Below are positions 8,509 to 17,747 of a stretch of 64,000 nt of DNA, piece after piece. Positions within the stretch are counted from its first letter, which is position 1. The number at the start of each line of letters is the position of its first letter. Made by a program: the position numbers and the translations under genes. The notes beneath the pieces are model-generated. The model had not been told where the DNA came from. It did no database searches and saw only the letters and a list, made by a program, of their open reading frames with translations. This DNA is from JAZDRH01 sp047470865 (GTDB lineage: Bacteria > Pseudomonadota > Gammaproteobacteria > Pseudomonadales > Pseudomonadaceae): positions 1 through 64,000 of the forward strand of contig NZ_JAZDRH010000006.1 of NCBI RefSeq assembly GCF_047470865.1, given 5' to 3'.

Positions 8509-9717
8509 ATGCATCGGCTACAAAATAAGCGAGTGGTACTTGGTATTGGCGGCGGTATTGCGGCTTACAAAAGCGCTGAATTGGTGCGTGCATTTAAAAA
8601 ACAAGGCGCACAGGTTCATGTGGTTATGACCAAAAGTGCACAAGAATTTATCACCCCTCTCACCTTGCAAGCCTTATCTGGCAACCCTGTTCATACTGAT
8701 TTGCTTGACCCAGCAGCTGAAGCAGCCATGGGCCATATTGAATTAGCACGCTGGGCGGATATCATTCTAATTGCACCTGCCACTGCTGACTTATTAGCAC
8801 GCCTTGCTCAAGGGCAAGCGAATGACTTACTCACCGCGTTAGTACTGGCTGCCGACTCACCTATTGCGGTGGCGCCAGCTATGAACCAAGCCATGTGGCG
8901 TGATATGGCTACGCAACATAATTTGCAACAATTGCAAGATCGCGGTTTTTTAGTGTTTGGGCCAGCTTCAGGCGAGCAAGCTTGTGGCGATACGGGACTT
9001 GGCCGCATGGAGGAGCCCTTACAACTAGCGCAAGCAACGGCTGACCTGTTTGCGTGGCAAGCCTTATCTGGCAAGCATGTGCTAGTAACCGCTGGGCCAA
9101 CGCGCGAAGACATTGATCCTGTTCGCTATATTAGCAACCACAGCTCTGGAAAAATGGGCTTTGCCATAGCGCAAGCTGCCGCTGATGCAGGCGCCAGGGT
9201 AACGCTAATCAGCGGGCCTGTGCATTTAGCTACGCCTGACCGAGTGCAACGGGTGAACGTAAATACGGCGTTAGAAATGCTCGCAGCCTGCGAGCAGCAT
9301 ATGCCTTGTGATGTATTTATTGCAGCGGCTGCGGTAGCTGATTACCGGCCAGCCCAGATTGCTAGTCATAAAATGAAGAAAGACCCAAACAGTGTCGATG
9401 GTTTAACACTACAGCTGATACGCAACCCTGATATCCTTTCCACTATTGCTCACCGAGCAGATCGTCCATTTAGTGTGGGCTTTGCCGCAGAAACGCAAGA
9501 CTTATTAGACTATGCTAGTAGTAAGTTAACAGCGAAAAATTTAGATCTAATTGTGGCTAATGATGTATCAAATCATGCAATTGGTTTTAATAGTGAAGAT
9601 AATGCCATTACCATTATCGACAAAAACCAGCAGCAGACTGTTTTTGCGCAAACCAGTAAAAGCAAAATTGCTCAACAACTCGTTCAATTTATCGCTCAAC
9701 GTTTATTACAGGCTTAA
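8509..9717 (+). CDS. coaBC: Bifunctional phosphopantothenoylcysteine decarboxylase/synthase
   Basis: Carries out two steps of coenzyme A synthesis: ligation of cysteine to 4'-phosphopantothenate (CoaB, C-terminal) and decarboxylation of the product (CoaC, N-terminal, FMN-dependent). The 402-residue protein shows the flavin site GIGGGIAAYKSAELVRAF, the catalytic histidine in MGHIELARWAD, the cysteine-containing GEQACGDTGLGRM flap and the CoaB start VTAGPTREDIDPVRYISN. dut follows five bases after the stop, so they are co-transcribed. It heads a long rightward gene run reaching at least to argB. Confidence 0.96.
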   Translation: MHRLQNKRVVLGIGGGIAAYKSAELVRAFKKQGAQVHVVMTKSAQEFITPLTLQALSGNPVHTDLLDPAAEAAMGHIELARWADIILIAPATADLLARLAQGQANDLLTALVLAADSPIAVAPAMNQAMWRDMATQHNLQQLQDRGFLVFGPASGEQACGDTGLGRMEEPLQLAQATADLFAWQALSGKHVLVTAGPTREDIDPVRYISNHSSGKMGFAIAQAAADAGARVTLISGPVHLATPDRVQRVNVNTALEMLAACEQHMPCDVFIAAAAVADYRPAQIASHKMKKDPNSVDGLTLQLIRNPDILSTIAHRADRPFSVGFAAETQDLLDYASSKLTAKNLDLIVANDVSNHAIGFNSEDNAITIIDKNQQQTVFAQTSKSKIAQQLVQFIAQRLLQA

Positions 9718-9722
9718 CTGAC

Positions 9723-10178
9723 ATGCATTCGTTACAAGCTAAAATTTTAGATGCTCGCCTTGGCAATGACTTCCCATTACCAGCCCATGCTACAACAGGT
9801 TCTGCTGGAATCGACTTACGCGCTATGCTTAAGCAAGATGTTGAGCTAAGCCCTGGCGAAACCATCTTAATTCCAACAGGGTTAGCTATTTATATTGAAG
9901 ATCCTAATTTAGCAGCACTTGTTCTACCTCGCTCAGGTTTAGGTCATAAACATGGCATTGTTTTAGGCAATTTAGTTGGTTTGATTGACTCAGACTATCA
10001 AGGCGAACTCATGGTTTCTTGCTGGAATCGCGGCCAAGATAGCTTCACCATTAAAGTAGGCGAACGAATTGCTCAGTTAATGCTAGTACCTGTTGTTCAA
10101 ACACAACTATCTATTGTTAATGATTTTATTGCTACCGAGCGTGGAGCAGGTGGCTTTGGTCATACCGGAAAGCAATAA
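9723..10178 (+). CDS. dut: dUTP diphosphatase
   Basis: Hydrolyses dUTP to dUMP, keeping uracil out of DNA and feeding thymidylate synthesis. The 151-residue trimeric-type dUTPase shows its five motifs in order, including AGIDLRA, PRSGLGHKHGI, GLIDSDYQGEL and the C-terminal ERGAGGFGHTG. It sits between coaBC and algC, the conserved Pseudomonas order, and is translated five bases after coaBC ends. Confidence 0.97.
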   Translation: MHSLQAKILDARLGNDFPLPAHATTGSAGIDLRAMLKQDVELSPGETILIPTGLAIYIEDPNLAALVLPRSGLGHKHGIVLGNLVGLIDSDYQGELMVSCWNRGQDSFTIKVGERIAQLMLVPVVQTQLSIVNDFIATERGAGGFGHTGKQ

Positions 10179-10204
10179 GTAGGCTTGCATTACAAGGAGA
10201 TCAC

Positions 10205-12730
10205 ATGGGCAGCAGTCGTCGCTCAAGCACAAAATTTGAGTTAAGTACTCTCTTACCCTCTATTATTATATTTTTAGTTGGTATTATTACAGCAGGGATG
10301 GTTGCCACTTTTTATGATGATCAAAGTAGCGACTCTGAGCGTATCTATCTCTCGCGCCTTGGCAATGAACAATCCAATGCACTATCCTCAGCAATTAGTG
10401 CTTTAGATTCAGATGCTGTCAGCTTGAGTCGATCAAACCAAGTTATTGGTTTTATTCTTAAGCAAACCAATGCTAGCAATGCTGCGCTTTCTCGATCTTT
10501 AATAGGCCGTAGTACAGCGCAGTCCGCTTTTTTTTCTGCACCTGGACAAGCTCAGGTTGATACCAGTGGAAAAACACCTATTACTTTCACTGCCGTCAAT
10601 ATGATCACCTACGCTGAAACACAAAAGGAAACGCCTCCAGTTGAAGCCTTGCAGGTAAACAACCAGTGGTTGGTATTTCGGGTCGTCCCTATTTATGACA
10701 ATAACACGCTATTGGGCACGCTGCTGCTAACCTACCCTCTAGAATCCTTGACTCAGCAGCTACCTCCTTTTGACCAATCTATTGCAAAGATTGAACTGAT
10801 ACAAAAATTTCCTAACACCCCCGCTCAAACGCTCTATAGTGCTGGTAAAGCCAAAGAGCTGAGCACACCTTTTGCCTTTGAAACCAGTAACCCTCATTGG
10901 TCGTTGAGCATCACTGCTGGCCCTCGCCTAGCTACTAGTGGTTCTTGGATATCAACAGCTATTGGTATTGGCATTGCACTAATTGGATTGATAGGCGCCT
11001 ATTTACTTTGGGTATATCGCGCAAAAAACCACCATGATGATTATTCATCTGAGCCTCTCGATGACTTCCATTTAGAGCGTCTAAAAAGCCAAACTGCGGT
11101 TTCTAAAAAAGCTGCACCCATTGCTATCAAAGTACAGCCTACACAAAATGGTAGGGCAGTTTTTGATGCTGACCTTGCTGCCAGTGGTTTAATCATCACT
11201 GAAGACGAACATCCACCTGCAGTTGCACCTACCGAGCACATTGCAGAGGATCTGAATAAAGATGTATTTGCCTTTCTTGACTTAGATATTTCCAAAGAGA
11301 ATGAAGTTAAATCTCAACCTATGAACAGCTCAATCAAAAGCCCTGCTGGGCATTTAATATCGACTGAAATATTCCGTGCTTATGACATTCGAGGCATTAT
11401 CAACCAAACACTCAATACGGATGTTGCCTATTGGGTAGGTCGTGCGATTGGTGCTGAAAGCCTTGCTCATAAAGAGCCTAATGTAGCCGTGGCACGCGAT
11501 GGACGCTTATCGAGTCCTGCGCTATCTAAAGCATTGATCCAAGGTTTGCTCGAAAGTGGCTGTCATGTATCAGATATAGGTATGGTACCAACGCCTGTTT
11601 TGTATTTTGCAACTAATGTCTTAAAAGGACGTTCTGGTGTTATGTTAACTGGCAGCCATAATCCTCCTGATTATAATGGGTTTAAAGTGGTTATTGCAGG
11701 AGATACTTTATCTGGTGAGCGTATTACAGCTCTTGCTAGGCGCATCCAAGACAACCAGCTAGAACCAGGACAAGCGCAAGGCCAGCTCAAAACTGGCAAC
11801 CTATTGCCTACTTACATTGAACGTATCACCACAGATATTAAGCTTAAGCGCCCACTAAAAGTCGTCATTGATTGTGGCAATGGCGTAACTGGCGTAGTTG
11901 CACCTGAACTCTACAAAAAATTAGGTTGTGATGTTATTCCGCTCTACTGTGAGGTGGATGGTAATTTTCCAAACCATCACCCAGACCCAAGCAAAGCAGA
12001 AAACGTCAAAGATCTTATTGCTGCCGTAGCCAAATATAATGCTGATGTAGGCTTAGCTTTTGATGGCGATGGTGATCGTGTTGCTATTATCACTAATACA
12101 GGCAACCAACCTTTTGCTGATCATCTGTTAAAAGTCTTTACTAAGGATGTACTCGCGCGCAATCCTGGGGCAGAAGTGATCTATGATGTGAAGTGCTCAC
12201 GTCGCTTAACGCAAGTTATTCAAGAAAACGGTGGTAAGCCAACCATGTGGCGCACTGGACACTCTCTGATCAAAGCGAAAATGAAAGAAACAGGCGCGCT
12301 ATTAGCTGGAGAAATGAGCGGCCATATCTTCTTTAAAGAACGCTGGTATGGCTTTGACGACGGCTTATATGCCGGTGCGCGCTTATTAGAAATTCTAGCC
12401 AATAGTAATCAGCCGTGCCAAGCACTCTTTGATCAATTTCCTACTGATGCCTCTACGCCCGAAATTAACATTACGGTATCAGAAGCGAATAAGTTTCAAT
12501 ATATCCAACGCCTACAAGAAAAAGGCTTTTGGGGTGATGGCAAAACAACCACTATTGATGGTATAAGAGTTGATTACAGCAATGGCTGGGGGCTGATTCG
12601 TGCCTCTAACACTACACCAGTGCTGGTTCTACGTTTTGAAGGTGAAACCGCGAAAGACGTTGAGCAAATTAAATCTATTTTCCGCGAACAACTAAAAGAA
12701 GTTGTGCCTGAAGTGCCTGTCTTTATTTAG
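10205..12730 (+). CDS. algC: Phosphomannomutase/phosphoglucomutase, long membrane-anchored form
   Basis: Interconverts hexose 6- and 1-phosphates for LPS and exopolysaccharide precursors. The 841-residue protein has an extra N-terminal module: a membrane segment (about 17-40), a periplasmic sensor-like region and a second membrane segment (about 250-273), then an acidic linker. The catalytic mutase starts near residue 373 and has the phosphoserine loop TGSHNPPDYNGFK (about 482), the metal loop DGDGDR (about 621), the sugar loop GEMSGH and the phosphate site RASNTTP. An ATG at 11321 would give a 469-residue short form of the classical AlgC size. An AAGGAGA ribosome site supports the long start. 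Confidence 0.92.
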   Translation: MGSSRRSSTKFELSTLLPSIIIFLVGIITAGMVATFYDDQSSDSERIYLSRLGNEQSNALSSAISALDSDAVSLSRSNQVIGFILKQTNASNAALSRSLIGRSTAQSAFFSAPGQAQVDTSGKTPITFTAVNMITYAETQKETPPVEALQVNNQWLVFRVVPIYDNNTLLGTLLLTYPLESLTQQLPPFDQSIAKIELIQKFPNTPAQTLYSAGKAKELSTPFAFETSNPHWSLSITAGPRLATSGSWISTAIGIGIALIGLIGAYLLWVYRAKNHHDDYSSEPLDDFHLERLKSQTAVSKKAAPIAIKVQPTQNGRAVFDADLAASGLIITEDEHPPAVAPTEHIAEDLNKDVFAFLDLDISKENEVKSQPMNSSIKSPAGHLISTEIFRAYDIRGIINQTLNTDVAYWVGRAIGAESLAHKEPNVAVARDGRLSSPALSKALIQGLLESGCHVSDIGMVPTPVLYFATNVLKGRSGVMLTGSHNPPDYNGFKVVIAGDTLSGERITALARRIQDNQLEPGQAQGQLKTGNLLPTYIERITTDIKLKRPLKVVIDCGNGVTGVVAPELYKKLGCDVIPLYCEVDGNFPNHHPDPSKAENVKDLIAAVAKYNADVGLAFDGDGDRVAIITNTGNQPFADHLLKVFTKDVLARNPGAEVIYDVKCSRRLTQVIQENGGKPTMWRTGHSLIKAKMKETGALLAGEMSGHIFFKERWYGFDDGLYAGARLLEILANSNQPCQALFDQFPTDASTPEINITVSEANKFQYIQRLQEKGFWGDGKTTTIDGIRVDYSNGWGLIRASNTTPVLVLRFEGETAKDVEQIKSIFREQLKEVVPEVPVFI

Positions 12731-12748
12731 GCCAACTGGAGTCTAGTA

Positions 12749-13645
12749 ATGACCTTAAACCGCGCTGATGCTGCCCATGTTGCAGAAGTTTTATCAGAAG
12801 CCTTACCCTACATCCGCCGTTTTGTTGGCAAAACCTTGGTTGTAAAGTACGGTGGCAATGCGATGGAAAGCGAAACTCTTAAACAAGGTTTTGCACGCGA
12901 TATCGTACTGATGAAAGCCGTTGGTATTAACCCTGTTGTTGTGCATGGCGGCGGGCCACAGATTGGTGATTTATTGAAACGACTGAACATCGAAAGCCGT
13001 TTTGTCGATGGCATGCGTGTGACTGATACGCAAACCATGGACGTCGTAGAAATGGTTTTAGGTGGTCAAGTCAACAAAGATATTGTTAACCTGATCAATA
13101 ATCATGGAGGAAAGGCGATCGGCTTAACAGGGCAAGATGCAGGTTTAATTCGCGCACGTAAATTAACCGTAACACGTCAAACTCCTGAAATGACTACACC
13201 TGAAATCATAGATATCGGACAAGTTGGTGAAGTCGCTAGCGTCAATTCAGCATTGCTAAATATGCTGGTGAACAGCGACTTTATCCCCGTAGTTGCGCCT
13301 ATTGGTGTTGGCGCTAACGGTGAGTCTTATAACATTAATGCTGATTTAGTAGCAGGCAAAATTGCTGAAGCATTACAAGCAGAAAAATTAATGTTATTAA
13401 CCAATATTGCTGGTCTGATGAACAAAGAGGGTGAAGTACTAACAGGATTAACCACGGCTCAAGTCGACGAGTTAATTGCTGATGGTACTATTTATGGCGG
13501 CATGCTGCCAAAAATTCGTTGTGCACTAGAAGCGGTTCAAGGTGGTGTAAAAAGTGCGCATATTGTCGATGGACGAGTACCTAACGCTGTCTTGTTAGAA
13601 ATATTCACCGATAATGGCGTAGGTACTTTAATCACTAATCACTGA
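12749..13645 (+). CDS. argB: Acetylglutamate kinase
   Basis: Phosphorylates N-acetyl-L-glutamate in arginine biosynthesis. The 298-residue protein shows the amino-acid-kinase features TLVVKYGGNAM, VVVHGGGPQIGDLL, the substrate region GLTGQDAGLI and the C-terminal GGMLPKIRCALEAV. Length is normal. It follows algC by 18 bases, as in Pseudomonas. Only 29 bases separate it from the first gene of the lipid cluster and no terminator is visible in that gap, so read-through into that cluster is possible. Confidence 0.97.
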   Translation: MTLNRADAAHVAEVLSEALPYIRRFVGKTLVVKYGGNAMESETLKQGFARDIVLMKAVGINPVVVHGGGPQIGDLLKRLNIESRFVDGMRVTDTQTMDVVEMVLGGQVNKDIVNLINNHGGKAIGLTGQDAGLIRARKLTVTRQTPEMTTPEIIDIGQVGEVASVNSALLNMLVNSDFIPVVAPIGVGANGESYNINADLVAGKIAEALQAEKLMLLTNIAGLMNKEGEVLTGLTTAQVDELIADGTIYGGMLPKIRCALEAVQGGVKSAHIVDGRVPNAVLLEIFTDNGVGTLITNH

Positions 13646-13674
13646 TCAGCGTTCCACTGCACAGAGGAGTTATA

Positions 13675-14685
13675 ATGAATAACGCTGAGTCTGTGCAGTC
13701 TCCACTGCTTCCGCTGAAAATCATAGCTACAGATGTAGCTTTGCCTTCGCAAAAAGTACTCTCCAGCGAAATTGATCAACGCCTTGGCTTGGCTGTAGGC
13801 TATACGCAAAAGCTATCAGGCATAGAGTATCGTTTCCATGCCACCAGCACAGAGTCACAAGCTCAACTCGCTGCTCAAGCCATAACCCGTTGCTGCACCT
13901 CGGCAAACATTGAGCCTGAATCTATTGATTTACTGATTTCCGCCTGTGCCGTTCCGGTGCAAGCACTGCCCTGCACCGCAGCCCATATTTTACAAGCCAG
14001 CCCGTTAAAAGATGGACTGGCCTGTTTTGACATCAATGCGAGCTGTGTCAGTTTTATAACTGCACTACAAGTGGCCGCAAGCCTGTTAAATACTAGTCAT
14101 TACAAACGTATCTGTATTGTCTCCGCAGATCTGGCTTCGCGTGGTATTGATTGGCAGCATGAAGAATCTTCGATGATTTTTGGTGATGGTGCTGCTTGTG
14201 TCATTGTTGAACGCGGTAATGGTAGGTCTGGCATTGTTAGCCAGCGCTTTGAAACCTATACCGAAGGTTTACATTACTGCGAAATTCCTGCTGGCGGTAC
14301 GCTGCGTAATCCTAGAAGCGGTATGTGTGAGCAAGATTTTCTATTTCATATGGATGGCAAACGTGTTTTTCGTCTCGCCTCCTCTTTAGTTGAAGGCTAT
14401 ATGCAACGCTTGCTAGAAGGTGCAAATATTAGCCTTGATCAGATAGCTACTATTATTCCCCACCAAGCCAGTCACCTGTCCTTAGCCCATATGCGTAAAC
14501 GCTTAGCTGTTAACCCTGAAATCTTAATTGATATTTATCGCTACCATGGTAATCAAGTGGCGGCTTCTTTGCCTTTTGCACTGCATAGCGCTCGTCTTAA
14601 ACAACGGCTAGTAACAGGAAAGCCCGCGTTATTAATCGGTACTGCAGCTGGACTCACCTTTGGCGGAATGGTCTTTATTCCATGA
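13675..14685 (+). CDS. KAS III-like ketoacyl synthase (thiolase superfamily) of the lipid cluster
   Basis: A 336-residue condensing enzyme. The catalytic triad of the KAS III/OleA group is visible: Cys124 in DINASCVSF, His263 in IIPHQAS and Asn293 in RYHGNQVAASLP. It should join an acyl chain to another acyl or malonyl unit through a Claisen condensation. AGAGGAG precedes the ATG. It is the first of eight co-directional, mostly overlapping genes, and its stop overlaps the next start by four bases (ATGA). Being an orphan next to a reductase and an adenylating enzyme, it is more likely an OleA-like or specialised enzyme than the housekeeping FabH. Substrate is unknown. Confidence 0.85.
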   Translation: MNNAESVQSPLLPLKIIATDVALPSQKVLSSEIDQRLGLAVGYTQKLSGIEYRFHATSTESQAQLAAQAITRCCTSANIEPESIDLLISACAVPVQALPCTAAHILQASPLKDGLACFDINASCVSFITALQVAASLLNTSHYKRICIVSADLASRGIDWQHEESSMIFGDGAACVIVERGNGRSGIVSQRFETYTEGLHYCEIPAGGTLRNPRSGMCEQDFLFHMDGKRVFRLASSLVEGYMQRLLEGANISLDQIATIIPHQASHLSLAHMRKRLAVNPEILIDIYRYHGNQVAASLPFALHSARLKQRLVTGKPALLIGTAAGLTFGGMVFIP

Positions 14686-15677
14686 AATATCTCGTAAGCG
14701 GTGCTACCAGCGGTCTTGGCCGCAACGCTGTTGATTATTTGCTGGCTCAAGGGCAGCAAGTGGTTGCCTTAGGCCGTAACCAGCAGGTGGGTGAACAGCT
14801 TCAAACACAAGGGGCGCAATTTATCGCTATTGATTTAAGCCAGGCGCCAGTTGCCGATATTAAAGCCATTATGCAAGGCTGTGATATTGTTTGGCATTGC
14901 GCTGCTAAGTCATCACCGTGGGGGGATTATAGCGATTTTTACGCCAACAATGTGTGGGCTACGGAATGCTTAGCTAAAGCCGCTGGTGAACTTGGCATCA
15001 CTCGCTTTGTGCATATTTCTACGCCAGCCATCTATTTTTGCTTTAAACATTTGGCAGATATTAAAGAAGATTTTCTTAGCCCTCAATTTGCTAACCATTA
15101 CGCGCGCACTAAGTTTATGGCCGAGCAATCTATCCTCCAGCTTACGGCAATCTATCCACACACCACTTTTGTCATTTTGCGACCGCGTGGTTTATTTGGT
15201 CCTTATGATCAAGTCATACTGCCACGTGTTCTTGCCCAAGTAGGTAAGCGCAATGGTCAACTTCCCTTACCAGCAGGCGGTAAAAACAAGCTTGATCTAA
15301 CCTTTGTACTCAATGTAGTACATGCCATGGAGCTGGCCAGTCACGCTCAAGTTGTCTCTGGTAGCCGTTACAATATTAGCAATCAAGAACCCTTGCCCTT
15401 GGCTGAGCTTTTACAGCAACTCTTTGCTCAACTGGATAAAAGCTACCGTATTAAGAATGTGCCTTACTGGCTAGCTTATAGTTTGGCTAGCATTGCCGAA
15501 CTACTGGGGCATCTGCGTAAAAAAGAACCATCACTCACACGTTATAGTCTTGGCGCCAGCTATTTTGAAATGACCTTAAACGCAGATAAAGCCAAACAAG
15601 AGCTGGGTTATGAACCACTCTATACTCTAGCTCAGGGTGTTGAAATCACTGCACAATGGTTAAATAAAAATGGCTAA
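14682..15677 (+). CDS. Extended SDR / 3-beta-HSD-like NAD(P)-dependent oxidoreductase (OleD-like)
   Basis: A 331-residue extended short-chain dehydrogenase. The Rossmann motif is GATSGLG at residues 7-13, the catalytic pair is in HYARTK, and RPRGLFGPYD follows. The architecture matches the 3-beta-hydroxysteroid dehydrogenase/epimerase group that includes OleD, which reduces 2-alkyl-3-ketoacids made by OleA. It overlaps the KAS gene by four bases and the MBL gene by eight, so the three are translationally coupled. Reduction of the ketoacyl product of the preceding enzyme is the natural guess; it is inference. Confidence 0.82.
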   Translation: MKYLVSGATSGLGRNAVDYLLAQGQQVVALGRNQQVGEQLQTQGAQFIAIDLSQAPVADIKAIMQGCDIVWHCAAKSSPWGDYSDFYANNVWATECLAKAAGELGITRFVHISTPAIYFCFKHLADIKEDFLSPQFANHYARTKFMAEQSILQLTAIYPHTTFVILRPRGLFGPYDQVILPRVLAQVGKRNGQLPLPAGGKNKLDLTFVLNVVHAMELASHAQVVSGSRYNISNQEPLPLAELLQQLFAQLDKSYRIKNVPYWLAYSLASIAELLGHLRKKEPSLTRYSLGASYFEMTLNADKAKQELGYEPLYTLAQGVEITAQWLNKNG

Positions 15678-16476
15678 AATCAAAACCTATGAAGTGGGAT
15701 ACTGCACGCATCCAGGCTGTATGGCGCTAAAAGGGGCTAGTTGGCGTGTTTGTCAATTTCCAGCACGCGCCTGGCTGATTGAAGCCAATCAAAAACGCTG
15801 GTTATTAGATACGGGCTATGCTTCGCATTTTCATGAGCAAACACAACAAGGCATCTTGCAGCTCTACCCCAAAGTGACTCCTGTTTTTTTTCAAAACCAC
15901 CAAGCTTTAGTGCATCAACTGGCGACCGAGGGTATTAGGCCTAACGATTTATCCGGCATTATTATTTCGCACTTTCATGGCGACCACATTGCTGGTTTAA
16001 AAGATTTTCCTTTATTAGATCTGATTTGCGCTGAACAGGGCTGGCTAGCAACAAAAAATCTGCGGGGGTTCTCTGCCTTACGCAAAGCGTTTGTCCCGGG
16101 CCTGATGCCAGTTGACACAGAAGCGCGCTTGTCCTTTATCGAGCGCTTCAAAGCAAGTCAGTTACCAACTGAACTCAGCATGTTTGAAGTAGGTTATATT
16201 CTGCCCCACAGCAATGATGAAGTTATTCTTATTCCATTGCCTGGTCATGCCGCAGGACATATTGGCGTAGCGGTATTAACCGAAGCGGGCTGGCAGATTC
16301 TAGCCAGTGACGCCGCTTGGTCGCCAACCAATTATATAGAATTACGCGGCCCTTCTATTTTGGCTTATAGCATTATGGATGACCGTAAAGCCTACTTCGC
16401 CACCTTAAAAAAACTTCAGCAAGCTCACTTACAAGGGCTCAATATTAGCCTTTGCCATGAAGGTGATCTCTTATGA
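15670..16476 (+). CDS. Metallo-beta-lactamase-fold hydrolase (lactonase-like)
   Basis: A 268-residue MBL-fold protein with the dinuclear zinc motif ISHFHGDHIAGL, the further ligands GHAAGHIG and SDAAW, and a terminal CHEGD histidine. The layout resembles lactonase-type members of the superfamily. It overlaps the SDR upstream by eight bases and the adenylating-enzyme gene downstream by four. In this setting it could hydrolyse an activated ester, thioester or lactone intermediate. The sequence cannot decide which. Confidence 0.82.
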   Translation: MAKIKTYEVGYCTHPGCMALKGASWRVCQFPARAWLIEANQKRWLLDTGYASHFHEQTQQGILQLYPKVTPVFFQNHQALVHQLATEGIRPNDLSGIIISHFHGDHIAGLKDFPLLDLICAEQGWLATKNLRGFSALRKAFVPGLMPVDTEARLSFIERFKASQLPTELSMFEVGYILPHSNDEVILIPLPGHAAGHIGVAVLTEAGWQILASDAAWSPTNYIELRGPSILAYSIMDDRKAYFATLKKLQQAHLQGLNISLCHEGDLL

Positions 16477-17747
16477 TGCTGCGTGTTTTATGGCATTACT
16501 GGAGGACTAAAGGTTTAAAATTTAAGCAACGCAGTCAACTAGAGGCCTATCAACAACGTAGATTTACTCAGTTCAAAAAAACGGTCTTAGCCCGTAGTCC
16601 GTATTTTAGTGCTTTCCTAGAACAGCCATTAAGCACTTGGCCCATCATGAATAAAAGCACCATGATGGAGCATTTCAATGTGATGAACACACAGGGGCTA
16701 GATAAAGATCAGCTCTTGGCTTGCGCGCAACAAAGTGAAGTTTCACGTGATTTTTCACCCCGCTTAGGCCCGTTTAGCGTTGGCTTATCTTCAGGTACTT
16801 CTGGGCGGCGTGGATTATTTGTTGTTCAGCCTAAAGAGCAAGCTATTTGGGCAGGCGGCATGCTCAGTAAAATGTTACCTAAAGGTTTGTTTGCAGGAGA
16901 AAAGGTAGCTTTATTTCTACGTGCAAATAACAACCTTTATACTAGCGTCAATAGCCGTTTTTTAAGTTTAAAATTCTTTGACTTGCTAACTAATTTTGCA
17001 CAACACCTGCGCCAACTAGAAAGCTACCAGCCAAGCATTATTGTTGCACCTGCTCAAGTATTACGCGCTTTAGCTCTGGCTAAACAGCAAGGTTTAGCTA
17101 TTAATCCGAAAAAAGTTATATCCGTGGCAGAAGTGCTAGACGCTCAAGACAAAGCCTTACTTGAAGCCACCTTTACCCAAGTAGGCGAAGTTTACCAAGC
17201 CACTGAAGGTTTCTTAGCTGCAACCTGCGCACATGGGAACTTGCACCTCAATGAAGAGTTTTTGATTGTTGAACAAAAATGGTTAGATGATCAGCGCTTT
17301 AACCCTATCATTACTGACTTCACACGCATTACACAGCCAATTATTCGTTACCAACTAGACGATATTTTAGTAAAACGCACAACTGCTTGTCCTTGTGGCA
17401 GTGTGTGTATGGCGCTAGAGCGCATTGAAGGTAGGAATGACGACCAATTATTACTACCTAACCTGCAAGGCCAGCATACCGCCGTTTTTGCTGATCTCTG
17501 CTCACGCGTGATTGCCAATAATCTACCTCTTGATTGTGATTACCGACTAACACAAGAGGGTTTAACCCTTTATCTACAAGCACCTTGCACTGAAGCAGAA
17601 TTAACACAGTGTCAACAAGGCTTAACTCAAGCCTTTATTGAACAAGGTATTAATATTCAGCCTATTAATTGGCAATTGTCTAACCAGCCAATTGAGACTG
17701 ACCTATACAACAAACGCCGCCGTATTTTGCGTAGAGATCGACTATGA
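16473..17747 (+). CDS. Adenylate-forming enzyme of the PaaK / F390-synthetase-related group
   Basis: A 424-residue AMP-forming ligase-like protein. Visible marks are the nucleotide loop LSSGTSGRRGLFVV (about residue 106), the ATEGFLA core motif, the region DFTRITQPIIRYQLDD and the CPCGSVC cysteine cluster seen in PaaK and coenzyme F390 synthetase relatives. It probably activates a carboxylate with ATP. It starts within the stop of the MBL gene and its own stop overlaps the PAP2 start by four bases. The carboxylate is unknown; a beta-hydroxy acid made by the two upstream enzymes would parallel OleC, but this enzyme belongs to a different subfamily. Confidence 0.82.
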   Translation: MMLRVLWHYWRTKGLKFKQRSQLEAYQQRRFTQFKKTVLARSPYFSAFLEQPLSTWPIMNKSTMMEHFNVMNTQGLDKDQLLACAQQSEVSRDFSPRLGPFSVGLSSGTSGRRGLFVVQPKEQAIWAGGMLSKMLPKGLFAGEKVALFLRANNNLYTSVNSRFLSLKFFDLLTNFAQHLRQLESYQPSIIVAPAQVLRALALAKQQGLAINPKKVISVAEVLDAQDKALLEATFTQVGEVYQATEGFLAATCAHGNLHLNEEFLIVEQKWLDDQRFNPIITDFTRITQPIIRYQLDDILVKRTTACPCGSVCMALERIEGRNDDQLLLPNLQGQHTAVFADLCSRVIANNLPLDCDYRLTQEGLTLYLQAPCTEAELTQCQQGLTQAFIEQGINIQPINWQLSNQPIETDLYNKRRRILRRDRL

